Shown here: in pieces, positions 1 to 11,559 of the stretch
Numbering within the stretch: position 1 is the first letter of the stretch
Layout: each line of letters starts with the position of its first letter
Assembly (NCBI RefSeq): GCF_010093595.1
Contig: NW_022985447.1
Coordinates: 981,721 to 1,045,720, forward strand
DNA: 64,000 bases
Reading direction: 5' to 3'
Source of the DNA: Mytilinidion resinicola
Lineage: Eukaryota; Ascomycota; Dothideomycetes; Mytilinidiales; Mytilinidiaceae
The notes under the pieces: generated by a model
What the model was told of the DNA's origin: nothing
What the model saw: only the letters and a program-made list of their open reading frames with translations
Databases searched by the model: none
Translations under genes and position numbers: made by a program

Positions 1-289
1 GTGGCTTCTGCAGATTTATAATACGCTTACTGTGGCTAAAACAACGCCAGCGCTAGCAGGGAGCGCCGGCAGCCCGCTCAGGTAGCCCCCTTGTACGTCG
101 CATTCCTCCCCGGCTTGTTTAACGGTGGTCGTGCTAGACCTGTGCACACCGTCTTGCCACCGTTTGAGCTGCCCTCACAGACACGTGAACACGATACATA
201 TACGTATTCCGTTAACACGTTGAGCCACCTCAGACCTGACATGACCGTGTACACGACTTGATGACTGGCCATCGACTAACCACTTACAG
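1..289. other. Left edge, probably intron plus upstream DNA
   Basis: The last bases before position 290 look like an intron end: a CTAAC branch-type sequence at about 275-280 followed by an AG acceptor at 288-289. No exon starting with Met-Gly (the invariant start of FEN1/XPG-family nucleases) is visible in 1-289. Either the first exon lies left of the window or the gene start has been lost. Nothing else is recognised here. Confidence 0.5.
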
Positions 290-2849
290 GCTTTGGGAAC
301 TTCTTGGAGATGGCGACATTGTAGAGACTGCCCAGCTGGCCACCAAGCACTTCCAGAGAACACGACGGCCCCTGCGCATTGCTGTGGATGAGGCTGGCTG
401 GCGCTTCAACAATATAAATGAGCACCAGGTCAAGGCCATCCGGGAGAAGTCCGGTGAGCCAGCGTTCCAGGGAATCGAGAAGCAATTGTTCTGGAGAATA
501 TGTCGACTTCTAAAGCAGAATATTGAGCTTGTGTTTGTCTTCGACGGTTCGCGTCGTCCTTGGAAGAACGGCAAGACAGCAGGCAGAATCGACTATAAAT
601 CGAGAGAACTTACTGAGGAGCTTTTGGACGCCTTGCGTATACCTCACTACCGTGCGCCCGCCGAGACTGAAGCAGAATGTGTTCGCCTTCAGCAGCTAGG
701 CGTCGTGGATGCTGTCTGGAGCGAGGATGCTGACGCCCTAATGTTCGGATGCGATTTCTTAATTCGCGACTACCGGGAACCGAAGAAGAAAGGGGAGAAG
801 AAGACGAATCACTCGAAAGCAGGCACCAAGAAGAGCAACACTCATGTGCGGGTGATCCGTCCCAAACACCTCCAAGCCGTCCACCTTAGTAAGGAAGACA
901 TTGTCCTCTTCGCTGTTGTCTGTGGAGGAGACTACGACCGCGAAGGCCTGAGAAATTGCGGTCGCAATACTGCGATGAAGATGATTAAGCATGGCCTTGC
1001 AAAGACTTTATATGCCTGCAAGTCGGAGAACGATCTGGGAGACTGGAGACACGCCCTGATTGAGTTCCTCAGAAGGGCCAAAGCGACCAGCAACGTTATT
1101 GTTCGGAACGACTATCCGAGACTAAGACATGTAAAGAACTACAGGGAACCCTTAGTTTCTACCAACGAAGCAATAGCCAACCTTGAATGTCTTCGCCACG
1201 GCTGGGATAGATCTTTTGACGAGGAGGTCCTAAGGGAGTTCATCAGTACACGCTTCAATATATGGACTAAGGGCTATTTCAATTGGATAGGCCCAATTCT
1301 GCTAGCTCGCTTCCTCTCGATATCGACCGCACGATCCAATCCGCATGCCGTGAGGCTCACGAAGCGTAGAGCGGCTAAATCTGCGGAAGCCGGTGAAGAG
1401 GAAGTTCTACCATCGTTCGAAAGCAAGTTGACCTTCTCACCCTTCGATTTATCTTCCCTCAGTCAAGACAGGTTTCACGATGGCTATTGGACTGGCAAGA
1501 GGGAGGATGAGTTTGAACCTGACTATCGCGTTGAGTGCGAAATCCTGGACCGTATGCTTCGTCAAGCGTTGCCGGATGAGGTGCTGAATCCACCGGCGAA
1601 GACACCTGCGAAGAAACGGAAGAGAGCGACGCAGGCTCAGGGAGGAGAAGATGGCACCGAAGGCCAACCGCGTCCGTCCCCAAAGAAACGCAAGGGCAAA
1701 GCGAAGAAGGCTGCTGAAGAAGATAGCCATATCACTCCAACGAGCGAGCCGACTTCTTCGAGCCTGCCAAAGTCTCGCCCAGCATTCCGGATGCCCACGG
1801 ATACCTTTTTACCGTTCATTATACCTTCCACGCCCACCTCATCAAACAACCCGCCAGTGGCGACGGCATCAGCCCGGAGTGCCGTGGCAGATGTAGTTGA
1901 CCTGCTGGACTCGGAAGACAGTGCAAGCGAGGATGAGCAGCTCCGGGAAGCTATCCGACTCAGCTTACAAGAACAGAGAAAGCAACCTACGCTGTCCACC
2001 AATCCTCGATTTGGTAACAACCCTTTCGGACCACTTGGAACCCCATCGAGCCGCATACCAAGTCAAAAGTCCTCTTACATCCACACCATCAAATCCAAGT
2101 ATGCCAGCAAACCACAAGCTCAAATGTCGCCTGAACCGCCATCCTCTCCCGGCCTGTTTGTGAGCCCGCATTCGCCAACCCGACGGCGGCCCTCACCGAG
2201 AGGATTATCCGATCGTCTCGAGGCAATTGCCGGCACCTCTCAGGAGCCACTTCTTCCTTCTAGAGGCCTTACAGCTATCAAAGACGAGATTCGCTCTGGT
2301 AGAGCTTGGAGCTTCGATGCCGTCGATGTCCAGAAAACTCCAAAGCCACGAAACTCAGTGGCCTCACGCGCAGACGTCCTAAAAGCAATACAGAGTCTAC
2401 CGCCCGTGGCAGCTTCTAAAGCACCTGTATTTCAACCGAAATCCAGTCCGGCTAAGACTGTAAACGTTCGCTCAGAGATGTCCAAAACTCTAGACATGTT
2501 CAGAGACCCAGATGCTAGCAATACGGCAGAACGGAAGGAGATACAACGAATGGCACGAGAGCTTTTAGGTCGTCTGAACACAGCATCTCCCGAAGTGCCA
2601 GTTCCAGCAGCAGAAGTCGACCCTAGAGGAGATGCTGAACGAATTCGTGTAGCCCGATTGGCCCGTTTTGGTAGTAGTGCTGCTGCGACTAAAGAGCCTC
2701 CCTCTACGGCTACACAAGCACTCTTGGCAAATACCCTCGTCACGACTACGGATACACTTCAGGAGCTTCCCGCTTTTGCCACAGGTACGAAGAGGCGAGC
2801 ACGCAAGGCAGAGCTAGAGATTGAAACGATTGACTTGACCGGCGATTGA
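290..2849 (+). CDS. XPG/GEN1-Yen1-like structure-specific endonuclease (5' partial)
   Basis: Expected role: nuclear cleavage of Holliday junctions and flaps during DNA repair. Counting residues from the TTG codon at 258 (the first exon base is 290), the FEN1-family metal-binding acids are all visible: D44 (IAVDEAGW), D95 (VFDGS), E136 and E138 (APAETEAEC), D157 and D159 (WSEDADALMFG) and D225 (GGDYD), followed by a helix-hairpin-type segment. Residues 240-440 fit the GEN1 C-terminal extension; the remaining 420 residues are disordered and Lys/Ser/Pro-rich. Near 546-554 lies an acidic hydrophobic patch (VVDLLDSED) and at 558-572 a ubiquitin-interacting-motif match (EDEQLREAIRLSLQE). The last residues, ETIDLTGD, resemble a SUMO-interacting motif. 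The frame is open to the TGA at 2849. The ATG at 261 precedes a splice acceptor at 288-289, so exon 1 is missing from view. FEN1/XPG family is certain; GEN1/Yen1 subclass is likely. Confidence 0.88.
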
Positions 2850-3721
2850 AACGAATGATGGGGTTAGAGGTCTCGCACTTCCCCCCTCGAGCGTGAGAGC
2901 GTATGCGATACCAGGAACACGGGAAATTATGATTTGTATCACGGTACTGTAGAAATCATCAATCCGGGTAATAACGTCATTTGCTATAGTAGGTAGGCTA
3001 GCAAATCAGCGGCTGTATACTTTATCCCCACATGAAGGCTGCGTGACGTGATAGCATGCAATTATTGTGGACCATATGGACTCTGTTTATTTACGAAGAC
3101 TCAACATAGTCAAGCATTGCAAGGTGCAGGCCTATCCTTTGCGCACGGGTTGATCAACTCTACATAGTTGCAATTGCTGAAATATTAGGCCCCTAGGCCC
3201 CCCGTATTGGCGATGGGTCCGGATCGGTACCTCGGGGGTGAAGGTTTTGCAGGATATAAATAGATTATGAAAATGTGAGGAGATCCGCTGCTTCTGGGGT
3301 CCGAAGGGAGGCATGGTCAAGAATTTGAAATGCAAAAAGCATGCAGAAGAGTATAGAGCTGTCGCTGATGTTAGAATATACATGCGGTGACAGTGTAACC
3401 AGTTTGAAGCGTGCTGGGGATGCTAGTCTACGGTTGCAGCGACGACGGGCCCTGCAGTAGATTGCTTGGCGCTATCCCTGAAGACAACACCTGCATTCCT
3501 CGCCCACCAACCTCAACGACCACCATTCTCGCTCCCACTACCGCCGCCGCTCGCTGTCCCACTGTCGCTCTATATTCTATTACCAGGTCGCTCTCCCCCT
3601 ACGGCATCCCGAACGGCGACACCGTCTCGCGAGCCTCAGCAGCTGCTGAGCTTTGTTTTGCGCGAGGCACAGCCGCCCCCGATCCTCCTCACCCCTCTAC
3701 ATCCTCAATACCGCTCCCAAA
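2850..3721. other. Intergenic spacer and CHS7 promoter/5' UTR
   Basis: No supported gene. The last 250 bases (about 3470-3720) are strongly C/T-rich on the plus strand with few G, typical of filamentous-fungal promoters and leaders, and run directly into the CHS7 start. Confidence 0.5.
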
Positions 3722-4857
3722 ATGGGCTTCGGTGACTTCCACACAATATGCGACAAGGCCTCCATACCGCTATGCGCCGTCATAGGCCCTCCGTCCAGCC
3801 TGGCGGGCGGCGTGGGAATTCAAGCCTCATGCTACTCGCGCAGCATTGAACTGGCCAACACTATCATTTTCCAAGGCGCCGCCGACTTTATGCACATCCT
3901 CGCCCTCACAATGACCGTCGTCATGATTATCCACGTGCGGTCGAAATTCACTGCCGTCGGTACGTACCGGAGAACCCCACCCGCAAGAGGCTTCGGAGTT
4001 GGTATAGTGGAATGCTGACAGTTGATGTGTACAGGCCGCAAAGAAATCACCTCCTTCTTCTATATCTACATGATCCTGACTATATTCTCACTCATCCTCG
4101 ACGCCGGCGTAGTTCCCCCCGGCTCCGGCACATACCCTTACTTCGTCGCCGCCCAAAGCGGCCTCACCTCCGCCTTACTCATGTGCCTCATGATCAACGG
4201 CTTCGTCGGATTCCAACTCTACGAAGACGGCACGACGCTATCCGTTTGGCTCCTCCGACTCTCCTCCCTAGCCTGGTTCATCATCGTAGGCGCAATTGCC
4301 CTCTTGACATTCAAAGGATGGGCTGGTCTTGGACCGACAAAGCCCGTCGCATTATTCGTCACACTGTATATCATCAACGCCATCTTCCTGTTCGTCTACG
4401 TCGTGACGCAGGTCATTCTCGTGGTCAACACGTTGCAAGACCTCTGGCCCTTGGGGGATATCATATTCGGCGTGTTCTTCTTCGTCATTGGCCAGGTCAT
4501 TCTCTACGTCTTCAGCGATACCATCTGTGACCACGTGCAGCACTACCTCGACGGCCTTTTTTTTGCTACTATCTGCAACCTACTCGGTGTTATGATGGTC
4601 TACAAGGTTCGTTATACCCCCACCCCCTCTACATGCGTGAGAATCTTGCTAACTGGATGCATCAGTACTGGGACTCCGTCACCCGCGAAGATCTCGAATT
4701 CAGCGTCGGCATCAAGCAGCACAATTGGGAAGTCAAGGAGCTCCTCCCCGAAGAGGATCGGAGAAACACCGTGTACCAGGACTCCGAGTACGCGAGCAGT
4801 CTGTACCAGCAGCAGCCTGGGATGCGGCAGTCACATTACAGCGCTGTCGGGTATTGA
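3722..4857 (+). CDS. CHS7: Chitin synthase export chaperone Chs7
   Basis: Endoplasmic-reticulum membrane chaperone needed for folding and ER exit of class IV chitin synthase (Chs3 type), hence for cell-wall chitin. Three exons: 3722-3959, 4035-4606 and 4666-4857, giving 333 aa, the usual family length. Introns 3960-4034 (CTGAC branch) and 4607-4665 (CTAAC branch) join with phases kept. Family hallmarks are all present: the MGFGDF start, a Cys-containing lumenal N-terminus, CYSRSIELANTIIFQGA, HVRSKFTAVGRKEI spanning intron 1, the DAGVVPPGSGTYPYF segment, NGFVGFQLYEDGT and about seven hydrophobic helices, then a polar cytosolic tail ending SAVGY. The start has a favourable context (CAAAATGGG) and no earlier in-frame candidate is better. 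Nothing is odd about the gene; identification is confident. Confidence 0.96.
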
Positions 4858-6879
4858 GGGCTGCCATGAAAAAAACAAACGACTTCCTCACAAAATTACC
4901 TGTTAATACTTGCATCGCATTGGGGGAGCTTTTCGGCGCTTTTCTGGTTTTTTTTGGGCGTCGGATTTCACGGACACTAAAATGTGCCGAGGCGTTTGGA
5001 GATTTGGGGGTTTCAAAGAGAAGAAAGGGGTACTTGGAGGGACATAGGGTCAGGGGGAGACTTTGTACGTGCTAGATAGTAATTCAATCCATTCTTAACG
5101 CAACGCCACTGGTCGAGATCACCACGCGGTTCTTGTCGTCGTCAGTTTCTTGAAAGGATCACTTGGTCGTAGAAAGCCTACGCTGCGCCTTAAGAGGATG
5201 GGGTCCTGCGAGTTGGCTCTTTGAAAGTTTGTTCGAAAGGCCTTGTTGAAATGGCAGAGGTATAGTACCTAGGTGCCATCCCGCTCGCGGTTGATTCTGT
5301 AATGACTTGCAACAAGCTGTGCGTTTTGTTGTCGGGGACCTCGACGTGCTCTCGCACGCCAGTTTTCCAGAGTGCCATCCTCTTCATCTAGGACTGGTCA
5401 CTCATACAAGGGGTACTACGCAGCGTTGCACACCATGTCTTATAAGCCTTGGGTTACGTGGGTCACACTTGTAAAGCACACACTAAAAGGGTGCTTTATA
5501 GGTGCCTTGGTGAGGTATCTCATCGTAGCCCAACACTCCCTAGTTTAGCAACCTGCACGGCTGTATTAGATAGCAGCTACTATGCGCAAGCAATCTAGAT
5601 ACCTAAGAATTAACTTAGGGCTCTAGGGGTAGAGATATATAAGGATGGCAGCAGCGGCGCCCAGACTTCTTATAGCCCTACTTATAGTAAAATTACTGCT
5701 CCTAAACAATTGAGATGTAACTATATCAATCCAAGGCTAGAGCCGTGCTGCTAGACCAAGGGGCAGAATCTAATCCAAAGGGGTTTAGCGGAGTAGGCCC
5801 GCACAACCAGAACGTCAACATGTCAACACGAAGTTACCTAGGCAAACTCTTACATATGCAACAGTTCAACAGCGATCATATACACACTACTACACAGGAG
5901 GCACGCTGCGGGTCTACGCTGCTGGTGTGATGATTGTCAGAGTACAGAAGATAGAGTAGTGTCTTAGGACAGGGCGTACATCACTTCGCAACTTCTTGAA
6001 CAGCTCTCAACTCCCACCAGTAGTTAATAATACTAACCACATGAGTTCGCCACGCCGACAAAGCTGCCTTCCGCGAACCCTTCTTGCCCTTCTTGCCGGA
6101 TTCAATGTCAAAGCTAATAACCACTTACGTAGAAGGATACCTCCCGCGTCTTTCAACCCTTTGCAGAAATTATTGGGGGCATCGACGACGTCACCTTCAT
6201 TACGAAGGATTTCGTGATGGTAGTAACTACTTTAACACATTCTTCACGCCTGCATCCGTTACATTTTTGAGTAGAGGCCCCTTCTCCGACCGCTCTTCAT
6301 ATTCCTAAGAGTATTTAATGATAAAAGACTGGCCGGATTTATCCCTATGCACTTCCCGACAGGTCGTCACTCGACCTGCCACACAACGTTGTCGCTTTAT
6401 AACATCATCTAGATGATATCGCTCCTGTTGCGCATTCCGCGTGATTTCGATGTACCTGCTGCCTTTCTCCCCGCAGATGATGCGACCAGCCTGCTTTCTT
6501 TTGATGGGGTATACTGCCTAAGGCACTCCATTATTCGTTCGTCCGTTCGTTCGTCATTAGACTAGTCATCAACCGCAACGCTGACGAGTACATCTACGAC
6601 CGCTCTGCTACGATAGATAAATGCTATCAAGGCGCCAGTCTTCAACAAGATGCCGTCTTCACGTGACGCAGCGAGAGCGCTTGCCGCCTTCTTTGCAGCG
6701 GAAACGCGACCTAAATGGGTCGCGCTCTCCCAAACACAGACACAATTAGTGGTCCCAGCCCACGTCAAATGCCTAAACACCACGCGCACACGCCTTGCAT
6801 GCTTATCCAGTACAAAGTGTCGAAACAAAGGTATCGAGATACAATGACGGGGGAGGGAGAGGGGGGGATGCGGTCATTG
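4858..6879. other. Gene-poor spacer
   Basis: About 2 kb with no ORF I can assign. The first 250 bases are presumably the CHS7 3' UTR. The stretch from about 5400 to 6320 is A/T-richer and full of TAG/CTA-type words, suggestive of old repeat DNA, but no terminal repeats or recognisable transposase were found. Short ORFs here lack family signatures. Confidence 0.4.
6535..6554. repeat. (TTCG)n-type microsatellite
   Basis: A short, slightly imperfect tetranucleotide run of TCGT/CCGT units is read directly in the sequence. Confidence 0.6.
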
Positions 6880-8883
6880 TCATGGAAACATATACTGCCC
6901 ATCCATCTTGTTCAGCCCCAACGAATTGTTGACGGTCGGGGTGAACCACGCCATGCCCGCCAGGTCCGGGTACACGAGCAAGACAGCCGGGTCGAGGGAC
7001 CAATTGTCGAGGTTGCGGATGTAGGCCTCGAAAACCTGGCTAAGCGCGAGCACATTCGTATTTGGGATCGCAACCATGACGTCGAGGCCCTGCATGGTCC
7101 AGTTGACCGAGAGGTTGGAGACGAAGGTCTGCAAGCCTTCCATACCATGCAATTGGTCAGCGTAGCGGATGAAGGAGTCGCGGATTTCAGGCCTGTGGGA
7201 AGTCAGCACGTTGCGATTTACCAGGAAACATGCCGCAAGATAGGCGGAATGTCTTACCAAGGAATCATGTCGATCCACGCGAGATGAGGCATGATGATCT
7301 GGGTAGGTGTTGGGCGCATCCAGATGGGCATGGCCTGGTAGTTCTCCTCAGACGGAACGATGGCCCACTAATACATGTCAGCAGGTGTTGAAGTTGCCAG
7401 CAGAACAACTTACGGTCAGGAACAAAACACCCAGAAGCGTCATAGCCATCTTCTCAGGATGCCGGTCGATGTTCATCCAACTCATCATTGAGACGACCCA
7501 CTCACATACATTCGGGGCACTGCTCTGCGAATACATCATAGTGTTATAGTTGTTCACGGTAGGATACAGTTTCAGGGGTCCTAATACCTGCCCAGCTGAA
7601 CATCCTTCTTGGATCATTTGACGCTTTTGCATTATGAATGACTGGAGGCACTCGCTCAATAGATCGTTGTATTCGCCGGACGCAGGCCGTACCAGGCAAA
7701 TAGGAACAAGCGTGCTATCTGTACTAAGCGTTCCCGGTGGAGTTACAGGCTGAGACGTGTTAGTGAAGCAGCGTACGTGGGTGATATTAGTAATCTTACT
7801 GTGCTACGTGAATCGCTGGTTCTAATTCTGGTTGCTTGGTTGCAGATTGTTTCCCTTAGTGGTTTGCCGAAGTTCCTTGCTCTTTTCAGCTTTCGCTCAG
7901 GATAAGGGTGCGATTGCGTTTGCTCACTCGATGCTTGTTGTCCACTTAGAAGCGTAGACGGCGCCTGGGATAATTGGGAGGACGTCGCGTATGTGGGAAT
8001 CGAAGCTTCCGATGGACTTGGTATATTCGGGCTAAATGGGTTCCGTTTCTGCTCGACAGTCTTGTTATCAGTCAGCCTGATTCGTCGAATGTTTTGGTCT
8101 TAAGTTCCCTTCAATTCTCAAAGGTGTCCCATATAATAGTCTCTAGCAGATACCAGAAGGTACCATCTTATCATGGCAACACTACTTCCGCAATGCTCAA
8201 AAGTCTTACCTCTAATATCCAAGACGCGTCTGCAGTTTGAAACACAGGCGACTGTGGGGATAGCGCCCATAGCACAGAGTCCGGCGAGGACAGTGAACCT
8301 TTATCCTTGTATTCAATGTCGATGGTCTGGTCCCGTCGATAAGAAGCGCTCAGGGTGAAACCGGAGACTTTCGTCTTCAAGAGAGTCAAAATCTCTGTGG
8401 AATTATGGTAGTTTCCTTGCTGGAGTTGTTTGACGATGGTTATGGCTTCTTCTCTATCACTCGTCTCGCAGACGATCTGGATAATTTCTTTCAACTCTTC
8501 GCCATGGTCCTGAAACTGCATGATCTTCTCTTTCAATGCGGCCGTCCTCCGCTGGTCCGCGCTCATATCGTACAAGCAGTCGGAGGTGTTTTTCTGCTGG
8601 CACGCCGAGCACGCTGGTCTGAGGCCATCACACTACACACGGGGACCAATCAGTCACTGTGGAATTCGGAGTTCCCTAGAGGAAGGCTTGGATGTCAATA
8701 TACCTTGCTTTTCCGCTGTTTGCAAGGCTGGCAGGCGACGGCGGTGATCTGCTTTCTCTTCTGCGGCTTCTGCTTGGACGCGGCGCGGGCCTCGCCCTGC
8801 TTCCATTGGTCGGCTCTGGTTCCTCTGGTATGAGACGGCGGCGCTGGCAGGATGGGGCTGTCAGTGAGGCCTCGGTAGCTCAT
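6880..8883 (-). CDS. Zn2Cys6 transcription factor with DUF3425 domain
   Basis: Predicted nuclear DNA-binding regulator of 519 aa. Seven exons on the minus strand: 8883-8704, 8632-8210, 8060-7800, 7749-7588, 7524-7414, 7367-7258 and 7192-6880; introns 46-149 bp, all GT..AG, phases consistent. The binuclear zinc cluster C51-x2-C54-x6-C61-x6-C68-x2-C71-x7-C79 is completed only after splicing, because intron 1 falls between the Lys of QRKSK and the third Cys. A Lys/Gln-rich basic stretch precedes it and a helical segment (about 83-115) follows. The C-terminal half fits the fungal DUF3425 domain: a conserved Cys/Trp segment (NVCEWVVSMMSWMNIDRHPEKMA split here as a pattern, not one motif), RPTPTQIIMPH, then WIDMIPWPEIRD across intron 6. 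The ATG at 8883 is the first in frame. DUF3425 is commoner behind bZIP domains than behind zinc clusters. No target genes can be inferred. Confidence 0.85.
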
Positions 8884-9996
8884 GGTGTCCAAGCGGGAGC
8901 AGCGCCAGAGAGGAAGGCGGAGTGTTGGTGACAAAATGGGTGACGGGGTCCACGTTTGGCGAGAGAAGAGTTGAAGATCGGGCAGTGTTGCACAAGACGG
9001 GCTCGTTTATTGGGCGATGGTCCAAGTGAGGCTCCCCAACAGGGCAGTCAGTTGAGGATGAATACGCGGCGACAACAATGTTGATGCTCGACGCAAGCGG
9101 TAGACGCACATATACTCGAAATCAAGGAGGGGAGAATGGTCCGGCGTCTTTGCCGGGCTGCAAGTACATAATAAGCTGAGCGTGTGCTGGGCGTATATGG
9201 GCGGCGGAGAGGCCTGGCACGCTCTGGGGTGGTGGCAGCTTGGGGAGACGCAGGATTGTCTGAGATTCACGGAGCCGATGACGAAATGGGATCTCTAGTA
9301 ATTAGAGCAGATCTAATCTTGGAGAACGTGGGGTAGTAGTTTTGTGATAGTATAAAGGGTGTGGGTAGTAGGACGGCAATTAGAATAACGCGCAAGTAGG
9401 AACCTAGCCCATTTGTAACGGGGCTAGGATGGAATGAGTCCCAGAACAAGGGCATTTTTGCAGCGGCAATCGACGATCGAACCCGCGTCCCTAAAACCCC
9501 ACCCCAAAACCCGAGGAGAAAAAAAGGCCAACATCCCTTCCCTGACATCTATAATTTTGCAGACGCAGGGCGATGTTGAAGCAAGCGAGTTGATCGGGTT
9601 ACCTGGCCCCCCACAAGCCAAAAACATCCCTCGCCATCATACATTCATCATCCATTCATTATCCCTCGCCATCATCCATCCATCATCCACCCGTCATCCG
9701 TTTCAGGAACGCAGATCGCTCCCGCTAACAGAACAGAGTCCGCATATAATTGTGTCACTATTCAGCGTTCTACTTGCAGTGGAATCCATGTATACACACT
9801 GATGACGTCTGGGCTGCAGCAGAATGAAGGTTTCAAAGCAGCTGTAATTGTCTGTAAGGGGATTATCTGTCCGGAGATTTTCATTTAGTTATACACTCGC
9901 AATCCACTTCCATCAAGTTCAAAGCAACGGGCAAACTCAAGTCAACTTTCACTTCAAATCAATCCTCAACTTCTCGAGTAGTACCCAACCAGCCAT
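8884..9996. other. Shared upstream region of the transcription factor and the CON-10-like gene
   Basis: This 1.1-kb intergenic stretch lies between two divergently transcribed genes (minus-strand factor, plus-strand small protein), so it holds both promoters. Between about 9636 and 9706 there is a low-complexity CATC/ATCC-rich tract. No convincing coding sequence was seen. Confidence 0.45.
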
Positions 9997-10296
9997 ATGG
10001 CGAGCACCGACAATACCAATCCTGGCAATTTCGCCAACCGCCCGAAGGAGGAAGTTCGTGAAATTGCTGCTAAGGGTGGTCATGCTAGCCACGGTGGGAC
10101 TACTGCTAGTTCTACAGGTACCGCTGGCGATAACTTCAATGTGAGCTGATCAAGGCTGCTTTTGATTTCACTGCTATTTTTATTGATCATGACTTAGGCT
10201 GGTGACGTCTCCAATGAAGGGCGCGACTCAGACGGCGCGTTTACAAAGGGCAGCGAGGCTGCGAAAGAAGCTGGTGTGAAGGGTGGATCTAAGTGA
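9997..10296 (+). CDS. CON-10-like small KGG-motif protein
   Basis: Predicted 80-aa hydrophilic protein of the conidiation-specific CON-10 / stress-induced KGG family, expressed in other fungi in spores and under stress; the molecular role is unknown. Two exons, 9997-10140 and 10198-10296, separated by a 57-bp intron with the acceptor at 10196-10197. The N-terminus NPGNFANRPKEEVREIAAKGG followed by HASHGG matches the family core, and a second KGG closes the protein (GVKGGSK). CON-10 proteins usually carry several full KGG units; here a Thr/Ser/Gly linker and a Glu/Asp/Lys stretch replace the middle ones. The start sits in good context (CATATGGCG). Small size makes the exact intron borders the main uncertainty. 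Confidence 0.8.
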
Positions 10297-11551
10297 AAAT
10301 GTATTTAACGACGGCTATGGCTGATGGATGAGATGGGAGCAATCGGCTCTCTTTCAGGCTTTGCAATATCTAAGAAGGCTTGAGGGCAGTTGAGTACTAA
10401 CGCAGTTCCTATAATGAAAACGCCATCATGATCTTGTCTTCACTACATGAATTTCTTTAAAACCTACTATGAACATTGTGTCATACAGTCAGTCCTTCGC
10501 GCTCTGTATACCCCACCATTCTAATGGCCCGTCTTGTTTGATCCCCTCTACTATATAGAATGCTACATGACCTCCAGGCATTCCAAGGCCTTCACCCGAG
10601 GTCTTAGTCTCTTGCAATTCTTCCCTTTCCATCTTCCTTGCTCAGCTGGCACAACGTCGGACCTTGCATCCGACTCACTCTTACTCCCTATGTAACTTAA
10701 TCTGATGGTAGCCTGTGACAGACAATCCGAGTTCATCTAATCTTCTTGTCCTCTTCCTCTATATAGAAAGCAGGCTGCCAATATCACGTCCTTTACTGAA
10801 GAAACCTAGCCGTTCGCACGTCCATGCCATTAGCTGTTGTAGTGCAGTATGCCTCACATTCCTTCTCATATCTGCATAAACTAGTCCAGCCGTTTCAATA
10901 GGGCTAGGTATGACCTCTGCATCCTCCGGAGTGAAGCCCACCGGCCGGGAGGCGATGTCTTACTGCGGAAATCAACTGCATTTCCTTTAGTGCCTGCTGC
11001 GACCGGATCCCTAAACCTGCTGAGTATCATAGCTAACACTTCGAAATGATAGCTTATAGACCCTCGGAATGATGTTTGTAACCGTTACTATCAACCCAGC
11101 AGCCTCCGCCTGCGTAAAGATTCCGCTCCTCCTTATACGGATAGTCCACTAATAACATCCGGCTTTACCCCTAGTTTGGGATGAAGATGAAGAACTAAAC
11201 TGAGTATCACTGGGTACGTGGTTGTGTAAAGTGATAGAGTGAGAGCCAGCAGGCATTAGTGAGACACTCTATGTACATGATTCTTCCATTCAAGCTTCAT
11301 GAAAACCCGGAGTGTAATTACAAGCGATTTCAATTGAATTGACACGTGTGTAGCCTCGAGAGGGCGCCAGCGTAATGGCGTAGCACGTTGTGGTAACTAA
11401 TTGTTTACAGAATCTCACGCGATTTCGAGTTGGTGCTCATCACGTGATCGCTCATCGCCATACTCGTATTGGCCAGATTGCCCCCACGAGCCTATGGCAG
11501 AATATCACGTATTTGATTATGCCGCGAGCCGCACTTGGTAGTTAGTTATAA
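10297..11551. other. Intergenic region without recognised genes
   Basis: No family signature in any frame that I could support. The segment is C/T-rich between 10450 and 10770. It ends at the target-site duplication of the MITE that follows. Confidence 0.4.
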
Positions 11552-11559
11552 TAAAAATC

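Noticed and set aside
1637..2056. 139-codon minus-strand ORF inside the XPG-family gene
   Set aside because: Antisense shadow of the disordered Lys/Ser-rich coding region; no domain and no independent signals.
4012..4530. 172-codon Arg-rich plus ORF inside CHS7
   Set aside because: Out-of-frame reading of CHS7 exon 2; the real frame is fully conserved.
8173..8931. Several plus-strand ORFs with Cys residues opposite the transcription factor
   Set aside because: They are the complement of the zinc-cluster exons; splicing on the minus strand explains the sequence.
9465..9500. Possible T-arm (reverse complement of GATCGAACCCGCG)
   Set aside because: The stem does not pair and no other tRNA arms are present.
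9434..9802. 122-codon plus ORF upstream of the CON-10-like gene
   Set aside because: Mostly low-complexity Pro/His/Ser from ATCC-type repeats; no family features.
10759..10941. 60-codon minus ORF (GFTPEDAEVIPSPIETAG)
   Set aside because: Looked gag- or NLR-like at first sight, but there is no extension in any frame and no further motif.
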